From contig NZ_JBGFSM010000011.1 of the NCBI RefSeq assembly GCF_041679265.1, forward strand, positions 80,180 through 144,179: a stretch of DNA of 64,000 nt, given 5' to 3'. This document shows, piece after piece, positions 9,228 through 16,987 of this stretch. Position numbers and translations under genes: made by a program. The stretch comes from Autumnicola sp041679265. GTDB taxonomy: Bacteria > Bacteroidota > Bacteroidia > Flavobacteriales > Flavobacteriaceae. Each line of letters opens with the position of its first letter. The first letter of the stretch is position 1. The notes beneath the pieces are model-generated. The model was not told where the DNA came from and made no database searches. It worked only from the letters and a program-made list of their open reading frames with translations.

Positions 9228-11102
9228 ATGCTGAAATTCCGCTTTTTTTATTTGATTTTACTTTTTCCTGTAATCTCTTTTGCGCAATTGGGATTTTGCC
9301 CGGGGAGCAAAGGAGATCCAATATTTCATGAAGATTTTGGCTCGGGTACAGGTACGGGGCCGGCGCTGGCTGCAGGGCTTACCAGTTACAGTTATGTCAC
9401 GGGAGACCCGCAGGACGGGCAGTATACAATTTCCAGTGATATTGGTAATTATATTGATGCCTGGCATACCTATTTGCCGTCTACTACACTATCCAATGGA
9501 AGAGCTCTTATTGTAAATGCAGATTACACCTCAGGACAATTTTACCGTACCACAGTTTCAGGTTTATGTGAAAACACTTCTTATGAATTCTCGGCTTTTC
9601 TAATGAATATTTATAATGCTGCAAATCCTAATTGCCCTAATGGAGGAATCCCGGTAAATGTAAGGTTTGAAATTTGGGATGAAACCGATACCCAACTCCT
9701 CAGCCGGGGAAACACAGGGGATATTGCCTCTTCCTCCAATCCCCGTTGGGAGCAATATGCACTCACCTTCCAAAGCCAACCAGGGCAAAATGCGGTGATT
9801 CTAAAAATGTTTAATAACGGGAACGGAGGTTGCGGGAATGATCTGGCCATAGACGATATTGTTTTCGCCTCCTGCGGAGACCTTACCACTCTACAATCTG
9901 ATACAGGTACAGCTCAGGTAATAGTTTGTCCAGATAATGCTCCCGTAAGCTTGGAACTTACTGCCAATCCAGATTCCAGCGTATATTCCACTCATTATTA
10001 CCAGTGGCAGGAAAGCAGTGATGGCCAATCCTGGAACGATATTGTGGGAGCAACTTCGTTGAATTATACTACTCCGGAGCTGTCAAACACTTCTTACTTT
10101 AGGGTAAAAGTGGCGGAAGATCCTGTAAATTTGAGCAGTAATCTCTGCAGTTCAGCTTCTGAGGCCTACCTGGTGAAAATTGTGGAAATTCCAATGCCAC
10201 CTGTAAACAATGGAAATAGAACTATTTGCGAAAATGAAAATATTCCGGCTCTTAGTGTAAGTATTTCGGAAGATGAAACCGTGAACTGGTATGATGCTCC
10301 TTCTGGAGGAAATCTTTTAGCTGAAGCTACGAGTTCCTTTATCCCGCAAAATGAGGGCACCTTTTATGCTGAAGCTGTCAAAAGCGGATACGAATGTGAA
10401 GGAAGTACCCGTACTGCTGTAACATTAGTTATTAATGAACTTCCTGAAGTTGCAGATGAAACCCTGCAAATTTGTTCCGAAGCTGGAATTAACCTTGATG
10501 CCGGAATTTCCGGATTATCCTATTTTTGGTCTACGGGAGATACCGGCCAGTCAATTACTGTAAATTCGGCAGGGGAGTACCAGGTAAGGGTAACTACACC
10601 ACAAGGCTGTGAGGCGTTAAAACATTTTTCAGTATCGGCGGTAGACCAGGCTGCCATAAAAGAGGTGCTTTCCCGCGGCACTACTGTAGAAATAGTTCCG
10701 GAATTTGAGGGTGTTTTTGAATATTCCCTGGACGGGGTGAACTTCCAAAATTCCAATCTCTTCCAAAATATTCCCGGCGGAATTTACACGGCCTACATGA
10801 GAGATACCCAAGGCTGTAATACAGTAATCCAGGAATTTCCCCATATTGTTATTCCTGAATTTATTACGCCGAATGGAGATGGTTATCATGATGTTTTCAC
10901 ACTTAATGGAGTACGTTATTTTTCCTCTTCTGAAATATGGATTTTTGACCGCTATGGAAAATTATTGAAGTCGGGAAGAGGGGAAGGCTTTGCCTGGGAT
11001 GGGACTTTTAATGGAAAAGCACTACCTGCTTCAGATTACTGGTATTACATTTCCATTGAAAATTTTGGTACATTAAAAGGACACTTCAGCATTATTCGCT
11101 GA
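9228..11102 (+). CDS. Secreted T9SS cargo protein with type-B (gliding motility-associated) C-terminal sorting domain
   Basis: A 624-residue exported protein. Residues 1-20 form a signal peptide (MLKFRFFYLILLFPVISFAQ). The N-terminal half looks like a beta-sandwich adhesin-like domain (LSNGRALIVNADYTSGQFYR). Ig-like SprB-type units with EDETVNWYDAPSGGNLLAEA follow, and the last ~85 residues are the type-B sorting domain (IPEFITPNGDGYHDVF, then IWIFDRYGKLL). This domain directs type IX secretion to the cell surface in Bacteroidota. The frame overlaps the DUF6155 stop, but the ATG at 9228 makes a clean signal peptide. The role is probably adhesion or surface binding. It meets the convergent MFS gene after 2 bases, with no terminator. 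Confidence 0.88.
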   Translation: MLKFRFFYLILLFPVISFAQLGFCPGSKGDPIFHEDFGSGTGTGPALAAGLTSYSYVTGDPQDGQYTISSDIGNYIDAWHTYLPSTTLSNGRALIVNADYTSGQFYRTTVSGLCENTSYEFSAFLMNIYNAANPNCPNGGIPVNVRFEIWDETDTQLLSRGNTGDIASSSNPRWEQYALTFQSQPGQNAVILKMFNNGNGGCGNDLAIDDIVFASCGDLTTLQSDTGTAQVIVCPDNAPVSLELTANPDSSVYSTHYYQWQESSDGQSWNDIVGATSLNYTTPELSNTSYFRVKVAEDPVNLSSNLCSSASEAYLVKIVEIPMPPVNNGNRTICENENIPALSVSISEDETVNWYDAPSGGNLLAEATSSFIPQNEGTFYAEAVKSGYECEGSTRTAVTLVINELPEVADETLQICSEAGINLDAGISGLSYFWSTGDTGQSITVNSAGEYQVRVTTPQGCEALKHFSVSAVDQAAIKEVLSRGTTVEIVPEFEGVFEYSLDGVNFQNSNLFQNIPGGIYTAYMRDTQGCNTVIQEFPHIVIPEFITPNGDGYHDVFTLNGVRYFSSSEIWIFDRYGKLLKSGRGEGFAWDGTFNGKALPASDYWYYISIENFGTLKGHFSIIR

Positions 11103-11104
11103 TA

Positions 11105-12319
11105 TTAGCCATTTTTTACTTCAGGTTTTAAGCTACGTATTCTCTGGGAGTTAAGGTTTGCCAAAAACATTGCCCCAAAAATAAGAAGCATAATATTGGT
11201 GAAGCTCACTTTCCAATCAATTAAAAATCCAACCAGTAAAGGTCCCAAAGCTGTACTTACTACCATAAACATGGTAAAAACACTTCTAATGGCGCCCATT
11301 TTCTCCAGTCCGTACATTTCAGCAATAATAGCCGTTTTCACGGTGCCGGACATTCCAGTGGTGATGCCTGCCAGGATAAGATAAATTAAAGCTCCAAAAA
11401 TGCTGTCCATAAATGCAAAGGGAAGCAGGCCAATATTTATGGGAATTAAGTAATAGCAGAACATTTTTTTGGCCGTGTATTTATCTACCCAACTTCCTCC
11501 CAACAGGGAAAATAAAAATCTTGAAGCCGCGTAAACTACGAAGAAAGTGGCATATAGCTGTGCTGACCAGCCTTTATCTTCTACAAAAACATACTGGTAA
11601 AAGAAAATTGCGGTGTTGGTAAAGCCCAACATGAATATTGCGGGCATCATAATCCCGAATTTTTGGTTGAAAACCACGCCTTTATAATCCTTTAAAAGCG
11701 AAAATGCCGATGGTTTCACCTCTTTAGAAAGTTCTTTATCAAATCCTCCCAGGTTGGTAAATTTTAATCTTATGAGGTAAAAAAACAATGCCGTACCACT
11801 TACTATAGCCGCAATTCTCCAGTTAAACGCAGCAATAATTGAAGCTATAATCACCGGAAAAATTGCTTCTCCTATAGAATATCCCAATGCGGAAATGCTT
11901 AGCGCTTTCCCCCGGTTTTTTCTGAAGTATTTAGAGACCAGCGTCATACTAATATGGCTTAACAACCCCTGGCCGCAAAGGCGCAGACCTATTAGTGCTA
12001 CTAGTAATAAGCCTATGCTGTAAGAAAATCCAAGCAGGATACTGGAAACTGCAAGGCTGGCTACTGTAAAGGCAGTAATTTTTTTTGCCGGGATATGGTC
12101 TACGGTATGGCCAACGCTAAGCATTATAAAAGAAGCAGCTACGGTACAGCCGGCGTATATAGCTCCAAAAGTACCTTCTGTAATATTAAAAGCTTCAATT
12201 ATTTCAGGAACATAAAGAGAAATAAGGAAAGTTTGCCCAAAACTAGAAAGAAAGGTAAGCAACCATCCAAAACTTACAGGTTTAAAATTTGTCTTTAAAA
12301 ACGGGTAGTATTCTTTCAA
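11105..12319 (-). CDS. MFS transporter
   Basis: A 404-residue protein with about twelve membrane helices in two sets of six and a charged central loop (LGGFDKELSKEVKPS). Loop motifs fit the major facilitator superfamily: GHTVDHIPAKKI after helix 2 (motif A-like) and GGSWVDKYTAKKM after helix 8. The substrate cannot be assigned. The start is a TTG (12319) reading MKEYYPFLKTNFKPVSFGW; no ATG precedes the first helix in frame. Convergent with the T9SS cargo gene. Confidence 0.85.
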   Translation of the reverse strand: MKEYYPFLKTNFKPVSFGWLLTFLSSFGQTFLISLYVPEIIEAFNITEGTFGAIYAGCTVAASFIMLSVGHTVDHIPAKKITAFTVASLAVSSILLGFSYSIGLLLVALIGLRLCGQGLLSHISMTLVSKYFRKNRGKALSISALGYSIGEAIFPVIIASIIAAFNWRIAAIVSGTALFFYLIRLKFTNLGGFDKELSKEVKPSAFSLLKDYKGVVFNQKFGIMMPAIFMLGFTNTAIFFYQYVFVEDKGWSAQLYATFFVVYAASRFLFSLLGGSWVDKYTAKKMFCYYLIPINIGLLPFAFMDSIFGALIYLILAGITTGMSGTVKTAIIAEMYGLEKMGAIRSVFTMFMVVSTALGPLLVGFLIDWKVSFTNIMLLIFGAMFLANLNSQRIRSLKPEVKNG

Positions 12320-12478
12320 GAAATTTTGATTTAGAACCTACAAATATAACATCTCTGGCAAGCAGGGAAAAAGAAAAATCGTTTAATACAATAACTCCAC
12401 CCACGTACTTTAAACAGTTTGGTGTAGCTAAAATAACTTTAGCCTGCTTTTTGCTGATGGCAAATAGAAAACGTTCAC

Positions 12479-12504
12479 AAAAAAAGCCACCTGTTAAGGG
12501 TGGC
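12479..12504 (-). terminator. Terminator of the 32-residue peptide gene
   Basis: On the minus strand GCCACCC pairs with GGTGGC across a short loop and is followed by a run of seven Ts. It sits 25 bases past the stop of the small gene at 12529, which supports that gene being a real transcript. Confidence 0.75.
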
Positions 12505-12528
12505 CTGATAAAAAAATTCAACCCAAAA

Positions 12529-12627
12529 TTATTTTTTGGGAGCATTTTTACTTTGATCTTGTTTCTTTTGATCCTGTCTTTTTGCATTATCCTTTTTAGG
12601 GTCCTGCTTTTTTTGTTTTTCTTCCAT
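12529..12627 (-). CDS. Candidate 32-residue Lys/Gln-rich peptide
   Basis: Reads MEEKQKKQDPKKDN, then AKRQDQKKQDQSKNAPKK and a TAA stop. It is entirely hydrophilic, strongly basic overall and predicted disordered, with no signal peptide, cysteine or membrane helix. No family is recognised. Support comes from an intrinsic terminator immediately downstream and from no better gene in the region. Low-complexity A-rich DNA can produce such frames by chance, so confidence is moderate. If real it might bind RNA, nucleoid or polyphosphate; that is speculation. Confidence 0.45.
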   Translation of the reverse strand: MEEKQKKQDPKKDNAKRQDQKKQDQSKNAPKK

Positions 12628-12810
12628 GACGAATTTATATTATGGTTAATAAATAAAAATTACTACCTAAATTTACGGTAAAGAGAAATAGACGCTACGA
12701 AATTGTGAAATAATTAACTACAGCTTTTTTACTGTAATTTTTCCGCTAAAGAAAATATGCGCAATGCCCGCATTTATGAGAATTAAACCGAAATTTCCTT
12801 TGCTATTGCT

Positions 12811-12818
12811 TATTTTTG
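12811..12818 (+). promoter_or_regulatory. -7 promoter element for cysE-cysM
   Basis: TATTTTTG, an exact TAnnTTTG match 32 bases before the GTG start of the serine acetyltransferase gene. No good -33 TTG at standard spacing. Confidence 0.5.
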
Positions 12819-12849
12819 AAATTGAAAAATTTAAAATGCAAACATACCT

Positions 12850-13650
12850 GTGGCGATTATCAATAAAAAATCTATCATAGAACAGATTCAGCAAAATAAA
12901 AAGCATCCGAATCTAAAATTCAGCATAAAGGAAAAAACAGAAGAATTTACTCAGAAGCTTTTTTCCACCCTTTTTGATGTTGATACTGCGGTAGCTGATA
13001 ATATAGAGGAACTTGAAAACATTTTTCAGGAACTGGCAGACCTGGTTTGCTGGGAACCCAATAAGCCCTGCCGTGACATCTGGCAGGAATATCTGGAAGG
13101 CCTGCCTGAAATCCTAATGAAATTAAATAAGGATGCAGAAGCTATAGCCAAAAACGATCCTGCGGCAAATTCGGTAGAAGAAGTTTACCTTTCTTATCCT
13201 GGGTTTTTTGCCATTGCCATTTACAGGTTGAGCCATCAATTTTATAAATTTGGATTGCCTCTGGTACCCAGGTTAATGACAGAATTTGCGCATCGTCTCA
13301 CAGGGACAGATATTAATCCCGGCGCGCAGATTGGAACCCCATTTTTTATAGATCACGCCACCGGAGTGGTCATTGGAGAAACAGCCATAATTAAAGATAA
13401 TGTAAAGGTTTATCAGGGGGTAACCCTGGGAGCCCTCTTTGTGGATCGCAAGATGAGAAGTATAAAAAGGCATCCTACCATAGAAGAAAATGTGACCATT
13501 TATGCTAATGCCACCATTTTGGGCGGAGAAACTATTGTGGGTGCAAATAGTATTATTGGCGGGAATGTTTGGTTAACAGCATCGGTACCTCAGGGCTCGA
13601 TGGTATCTCATAATCCACAGATCAACATAAAAAATACATCGCAACAATGA
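12850..13650 (+). CDS. cysE: Serine O-acetyltransferase
   Basis: Makes O-acetylserine from serine and acetyl-CoA, the first step of cysteine synthesis. The 266-residue protein has the helical N-terminal domain followed by the left-handed beta-helix: GTDINPGAQIGTPFFIDHATGVVIGETAIIKDNVKVYQGVTLGA spans about 152-195, with the catalytic Asp-His pair in IDHATG. NATILGGETIVGANSIIGGN continues the hexapeptide repeats. It is of the longer SAT/EpsC type common in Bacteroidota. The start is GTG (12850). The ATG of cysM overlaps the stop by 4 bases, coupling the two consecutive enzymes. Confidence 0.93.
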   Translation: MAIINKKSIIEQIQQNKKHPNLKFSIKEKTEEFTQKLFSTLFDVDTAVADNIEELENIFQELADLVCWEPNKPCRDIWQEYLEGLPEILMKLNKDAEAIAKNDPAANSVEEVYLSYPGFFAIAIYRLSHQFYKFGLPLVPRLMTEFAHRLTGTDINPGAQIGTPFFIDHATGVVIGETAIIKDNVKVYQGVTLGALFVDRKMRSIKRHPTIEENVTIYANATILGGETIVGANSIIGGNVWLTASVPQGSMVSHNPQINIKNTSQQ

Positions 13651-14537
13651 ATGATTCTATTTTAAAACTCATAGGGAATACTCCGCTTGTGAAGGCAAAT
13701 ACACTGGTGAAAAATCCTGGGGTGGCATTGTATTTTAAGCTTGAGGGGCAAAATCCGGGAGGTAGTGTAAAAGACCGGGCGGCTTACAATATGATAAAGA
13801 GTGCTTTAGACAGAGGAGAGATAAACAGCAATTCCAAACTTATTGAAGCTACCAGTGGCAATACGGGTATCGCCCTTGCAATGATAGCCGGGATGTTTAA
13901 CCTGGATATAGAACTGGTAATGCCGGAAAATTCTACTGTGGAGAGAGTTCAAACCATGAGAGCCTATGGTGCAAAAGTTACCCTTACCAGTGCTGAAGGA
14001 GGAATAGAAGGCGCGCGCGATTATGCTGAAGATAAGGTGAAGCAGGGAGACTATTTTATGTTTAACCAGTTCAGCAATAACGATAACTGGAAAGCGCATT
14101 ATAAAACCACAGGTCCTGAAATCTGGCAGGAAACAGAGCATAAAATTACTCATTTTGTTTCTTCTATGGGAACTACGGGCACTATAATGGGAACATCAAC
14201 TTTTCTGAAGGAAAAAAATAAAGATATCCAGATTGTAGGAGTACAACCTACAGATGAAGCCAAAATTCCCGGAATACGAAAATGGCCTGAGGCCTATCTT
14301 CCTAAGATATTTGACAAAAATAAAGTAGACCGTATTTTAGAGGTAAGTGAACAGGAATCCAGGAAAATGACACGCAGGTTAGCCACTGAAGAAGGAATAT
14401 TTGCAGGAATGAGTAGTGGTGGGGCCACTGCGGCCGCAGTTAAGCTTTGCCAGGAGTTAGAAGAAGGGCTTGTGGTGAGTATTATTTGTGACAGGGGAGA
14501 CCGCTATTTGTCTTCAGACCTGTTTGATGAAAAATAA
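13647..14537 (+). CDS. cysM: Cysteine synthase B
   Basis: PLP enzyme that replaces the acetyl group of O-acetylserine with sulfide or thiosulfate to give cysteine or S-sulfocysteine. Length 296. The PLP lysine is K42 or near it in PGGSVKDRAA, the substrate loop TSGNTGIA at about 69-76, and the phosphate-binding glycine loop GTTGTIMG. STVERVQTMRAYGAKV followed by GGIEGARD points to CysM rather than CysK. Coupled by ATGA overlap to cysE, so acetylserine producer and consumer are made together. A terminator follows directly. Confidence 0.94.
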   Translation: MNDSILKLIGNTPLVKANTLVKNPGVALYFKLEGQNPGGSVKDRAAYNMIKSALDRGEINSNSKLIEATSGNTGIALAMIAGMFNLDIELVMPENSTVERVQTMRAYGAKVTLTSAEGGIEGARDYAEDKVKQGDYFMFNQFSNNDNWKAHYKTTGPEIWQETEHKITHFVSSMGTTGTIMGTSTFLKEKNKDIQIVGVQPTDEAKIPGIRKWPEAYLPKIFDKNKVDRILEVSEQESRKMTRRLATEEGIFAGMSSGGATAAAVKLCQELEEGLVVSIICDRGDRYLSSDLFDEK

Positions 14538-14570
14538 AAGACGAAAACTGCGTTGCAGCTCCCGTCTTTT
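14536..14570. terminator. Terminator between cysM and the convergent secreted-protein gene
   Basis: Nested hairpin: outer stem AAAAGACG/CGTCTTTT with an inner CTGC-GTT-GCAG stem. A-run left and T-run right allow use in both directions. Confidence 0.75.
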
Positions 14571-14588
14571 AATTCAACCAAAAACCAA

Positions 14589-15140
14589 TTAGTTACTTGC
14601 CAGTCCTTCCAGAGAAGATTCAGCTACAGGAAGTTTAAAACGCTCTTTTTTATTCCCGTTCTGAACCTGGATTTTATAGAAAGATTTATCTATATTATCC
14701 TTATTTCCCTTAGCCACAAAAGAATTTTTAGTGACATCCCAACCCTGGTACTTTCTATAAATTTCATTCCTGACCTCGTAAGGAAGTGCAATATTTTTAA
14801 ATTTTTGATAAGAACTTTGCATCTTTCCTTCCCCATCATAAACCACCTTCATAAAGCCTTTTTGAGATTTAAAAATTACTTCATAAGAATTGGAATTCTT
14901 ATTGCTGTTGTTTTCAATAAACTCCTGAATATCAAAATTCTTCTTTACAAACGCGAGGGCATTGTTGTGAAATTGTGAGGTATAAGCTTCTCCAATAACA
15001 AAACTCGCCTTGCGGGAATTTAAATTAGTGGTCAGGGGAACAGAGTTCATTTGAACTTCTGTTTCTTCAAGTTCAATAACCTGGGATTGGGCTGAAACAA
15101 AAAATCCAGCCAGCATTAAAAATAAAATTGCTTTTTTCAT
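14589..15140 (-). CDS. Secreted protein, possibly PepSY-like
   Basis: A 183-residue exported protein with an N-terminal signal peptide (MKKAILFLMLAGFFVSAQSQ). The mature part has no cysteines or membrane helix. The segment ALPYEVRNEIYRKYQGW followed by alternating strands and FYKIQVQNGNKKERFKL weakly resembles the PepSY-like/BLIP-like periplasmic fold of Bacteroidota, where a helix is followed by three strands; this is a tentative likeness only. The leader upstream of the ATG shares a 13-base element with the small-peptide array 4.5 kb away (15151-15163). Confidence 0.72.
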   Translation of the reverse strand: MKKAILFLMLAGFFVSAQSQVIELEETEVQMNSVPLTTNLNSRKASFVIGEAYTSQFHNNALAFVKKNFDIQEFIENNSNKNSNSYEVIFKSQKGFMKVVYDGEGKMQSSYQKFKNIALPYEVRNEIYRKYQGWDVTKNSFVAKGNKDNIDKSFYKIQVQNGNKKERFKLPVAESSLEGLASN

Positions 15141-15382
15141 GATGATAAAATTTGATTGATGAATATTTAGTTATAAAAATTTAAAGTCAAAGAGCGTTCT
15201 GGACCAGGAGGATATAGTTGATGATTCTGGTCTCTATTAAAAAGACGACCATAAAAATAAAATGTTACAATACAGAGAAAATTTTTTTAAAAATGCCTGC
15301 AGATCGCTATTTTATGGGCAGGCCGAAAAAAATAAAAAACCTGTTTTAGGCCGAAAAGCTTTATTTTACTTTAAAAATCTGT

Positions 15383-15390
15383 TATTTTTG
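15383..15390 (+). promoter_or_regulatory. -7 promoter element for the DEAD/DEAH helicase gene
   Basis: TATTTTTG, an exact TAnnTTTG match, 26 bases before the ATG at 15416. Confidence 0.55.
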
Positions 15391-15415
15391 CAAAATTGCA
15401 GACTTAATAAAGCCT

Positions 15416-16930
15416 ATGGAGATCGAAACATTCGGAATTGAAAATAAGAAAGTAGATAAGGAACTATATGATTATCAGCAGAAGGATATAGAGAAGATTT
15501 TTAAAGTAATTGAGGAACATCCTGAACATTACAACCTGCTGTACCAACTGCCTACCGGAGGAGGGAAAACAGTGATATTTTCCCAGATCGTGAGGGAATA
15601 TATTCAAAGAACCAAGCAAAAAGTGCTTATACTTACGCACCGTATAGAATTGTGTAAGCAAACGTCTAAAATGCTTACCGATTTTGGGGTACGCAACAAA
15701 ATTATTAATAGTAAAGTAAAAGAACTGCCAGACCAGGATGAATATATGTGTTTTGTGGCCATGGTAGAAACTTTAAATAACCGGCTTCATGATGAGAAGC
15801 TGGATTTAAGGAATATTGGGATGGTAATTATTGATGAAGCGCATTATAACTCCTTCAGAAAACTCTTCAAGTTCTTTGAAAGATGCTTCATTCTTGGGGT
15901 TACCGCTACTCCGTTAAGTTCCAATATAAAACTTCCCATGAAGGATAATTACCGGGAACTTATAGTGGGAGATTCTATTTCGTCTTTAATTGGAAAAGGC
16001 TTTCTGGCACGGGCAAAAACATTTAGTTATAATGTAGGCCTTTCAGGATTAAAAATTGGGATGAACGGGGATTATACGGTAAAATCTTCGGAGGAACTGT
16101 ATTCCAACTTCTCGATGCAGGAAAAACTTCTGAATGCTTATATGGAAAGGTCCAAAGGCAAAAAAACCCTCATTTTCAACAATGGGATAAACACTTCTAT
16201 TGAAGTTTATGAAACCTTTAAAAATGCAGGACTTCCTATCAGGCACCTGGATAATACCACCAGCAAACAGGACCGTAAGGATATTTTAAAATGGTTTAAG
16301 CATACTCCAGATGCTATTGTAACCTCTGTTAGTATTCTTACCACCGGTTTTGATGAACCAACCGTGGAAACCATTATTCTTAACCGTGCCACCAAATCGC
16401 TTACCCTTTATTTCCAGATGATTGGCAGGGGTTCCAGGGTACTTCCAGGGAAATCTGAATTTAATGTAATAGATCTTGGGAACAACATGGCCAGGTTTGG
16501 GGACTGGAGCGCACCTGTGGACTGGAAACAGATTTTTAGGTCTCCCGATTTTTATTTTGAGAATCTGCTGAGTGACGATGAGATAGAAAGGGAATTCAAA
16601 TATGAAATGCCACCCGATGTAAGGAAGAAATTTGCCAATTCTGAAGATGTAGATTATGACGTGGAAAGCGCTTATGACGAGGTGATTAAAAAAGGCCTGA
16701 AGTCTAAAACGGTTTTAGAATGGTCTATGGAGCAACATGTGAAAATGTGTGTGGAAAACAGCGAGGATGTTTTTGATGCCAGGATTTTGGCGCAGGAACT
16801 AAAGCCTGATATTTCTTCCAGAATAAAACAATATTCTTATTGTATTAGCAAAAGCACCAAAAATTACCGCGACTGGCTGGAAGAGGATTATTCCAGGAAA
16901 CTCAGGATGCAGATTAATAAAGAATTTTAG
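15416..16930 (+). CDS. DEAD/DEAH-box superfamily 2 helicase (SSL2/XPB-like)
   Basis: A 504-residue ATP-dependent nucleic-acid translocase. Motif I LPTGGGKT is near 45-52, motif II DEAH near 139-142, motif III VTATPL near 161-166, and motif VI QMIGRGSR near 332-339. The helicase core fills residues 20-370; the last ~130 residues are a helical, charged extension (DDEIEREFKYEMPPD...) of no known fold. Such proteins occur widely in Bacteroidota as stand-alone DNA repair or restriction-like helicases; the actual substrate is unknown. It has its own promoter and terminator and is not beside any methylase or nuclease. Confidence 0.88.
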   Translation: MEIETFGIENKKVDKELYDYQQKDIEKIFKVIEEHPEHYNLLYQLPTGGGKTVIFSQIVREYIQRTKQKVLILTHRIELCKQTSKMLTDFGVRNKIINSKVKELPDQDEYMCFVAMVETLNNRLHDEKLDLRNIGMVIIDEAHYNSFRKLFKFFERCFILGVTATPLSSNIKLPMKDNYRELIVGDSISSLIGKGFLARAKTFSYNVGLSGLKIGMNGDYTVKSSEELYSNFSMQEKLLNAYMERSKGKKTLIFNNGINTSIEVYETFKNAGLPIRHLDNTTSKQDRKDILKWFKHTPDAIVTSVSILTTGFDEPTVETIILNRATKSLTLYFQMIGRGSRVLPGKSEFNVIDLGNNMARFGDWSAPVDWKQIFRSPDFYFENLLSDDEIEREFKYEMPPDVRKKFANSEDVDYDVESAYDEVIKKGLKSKTVLEWSMEQHVKMCVENSEDVFDARILAQELKPDISSRIKQYSYCISKSTKNYRDWLEEDYSRKLRMQINKEF

Positions 16931-16950
16931 GACTAATATTACGCTATATA

Positions 16951-16987
16951 AAAGGCTGTTTAAAATTTTATGTTTGAACAGCCTTTT
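16951..16987. terminator. Bidirectional terminator between helicase and PBP1A genes
   Basis: A 14-bp stem with one wobble, AAAGGCTGTTTAAA against TTTGAACAGCCTTT, followed by Ts, between convergent genes. The stop codon of the PBP gene (16987) touches its edge. Confidence 0.82.

Noticed and set aside
12289..12681. A 130-residue plus-strand frame through 12289-12681, and a 101-residue minus-strand frame through 12282-12587
   Set aside because: They cover an intrinsic terminator and the leader of the MFS gene, have low-complexity Phe/Leu- or Lys-rich translation and look like chance open frames in A+T-rich DNA.
14553..14978. A 141-residue plus-strand frame opposite the secreted-protein gene
   Set aside because: It is antisense to a gene with a clear signal peptide and has no recognisable protein features.
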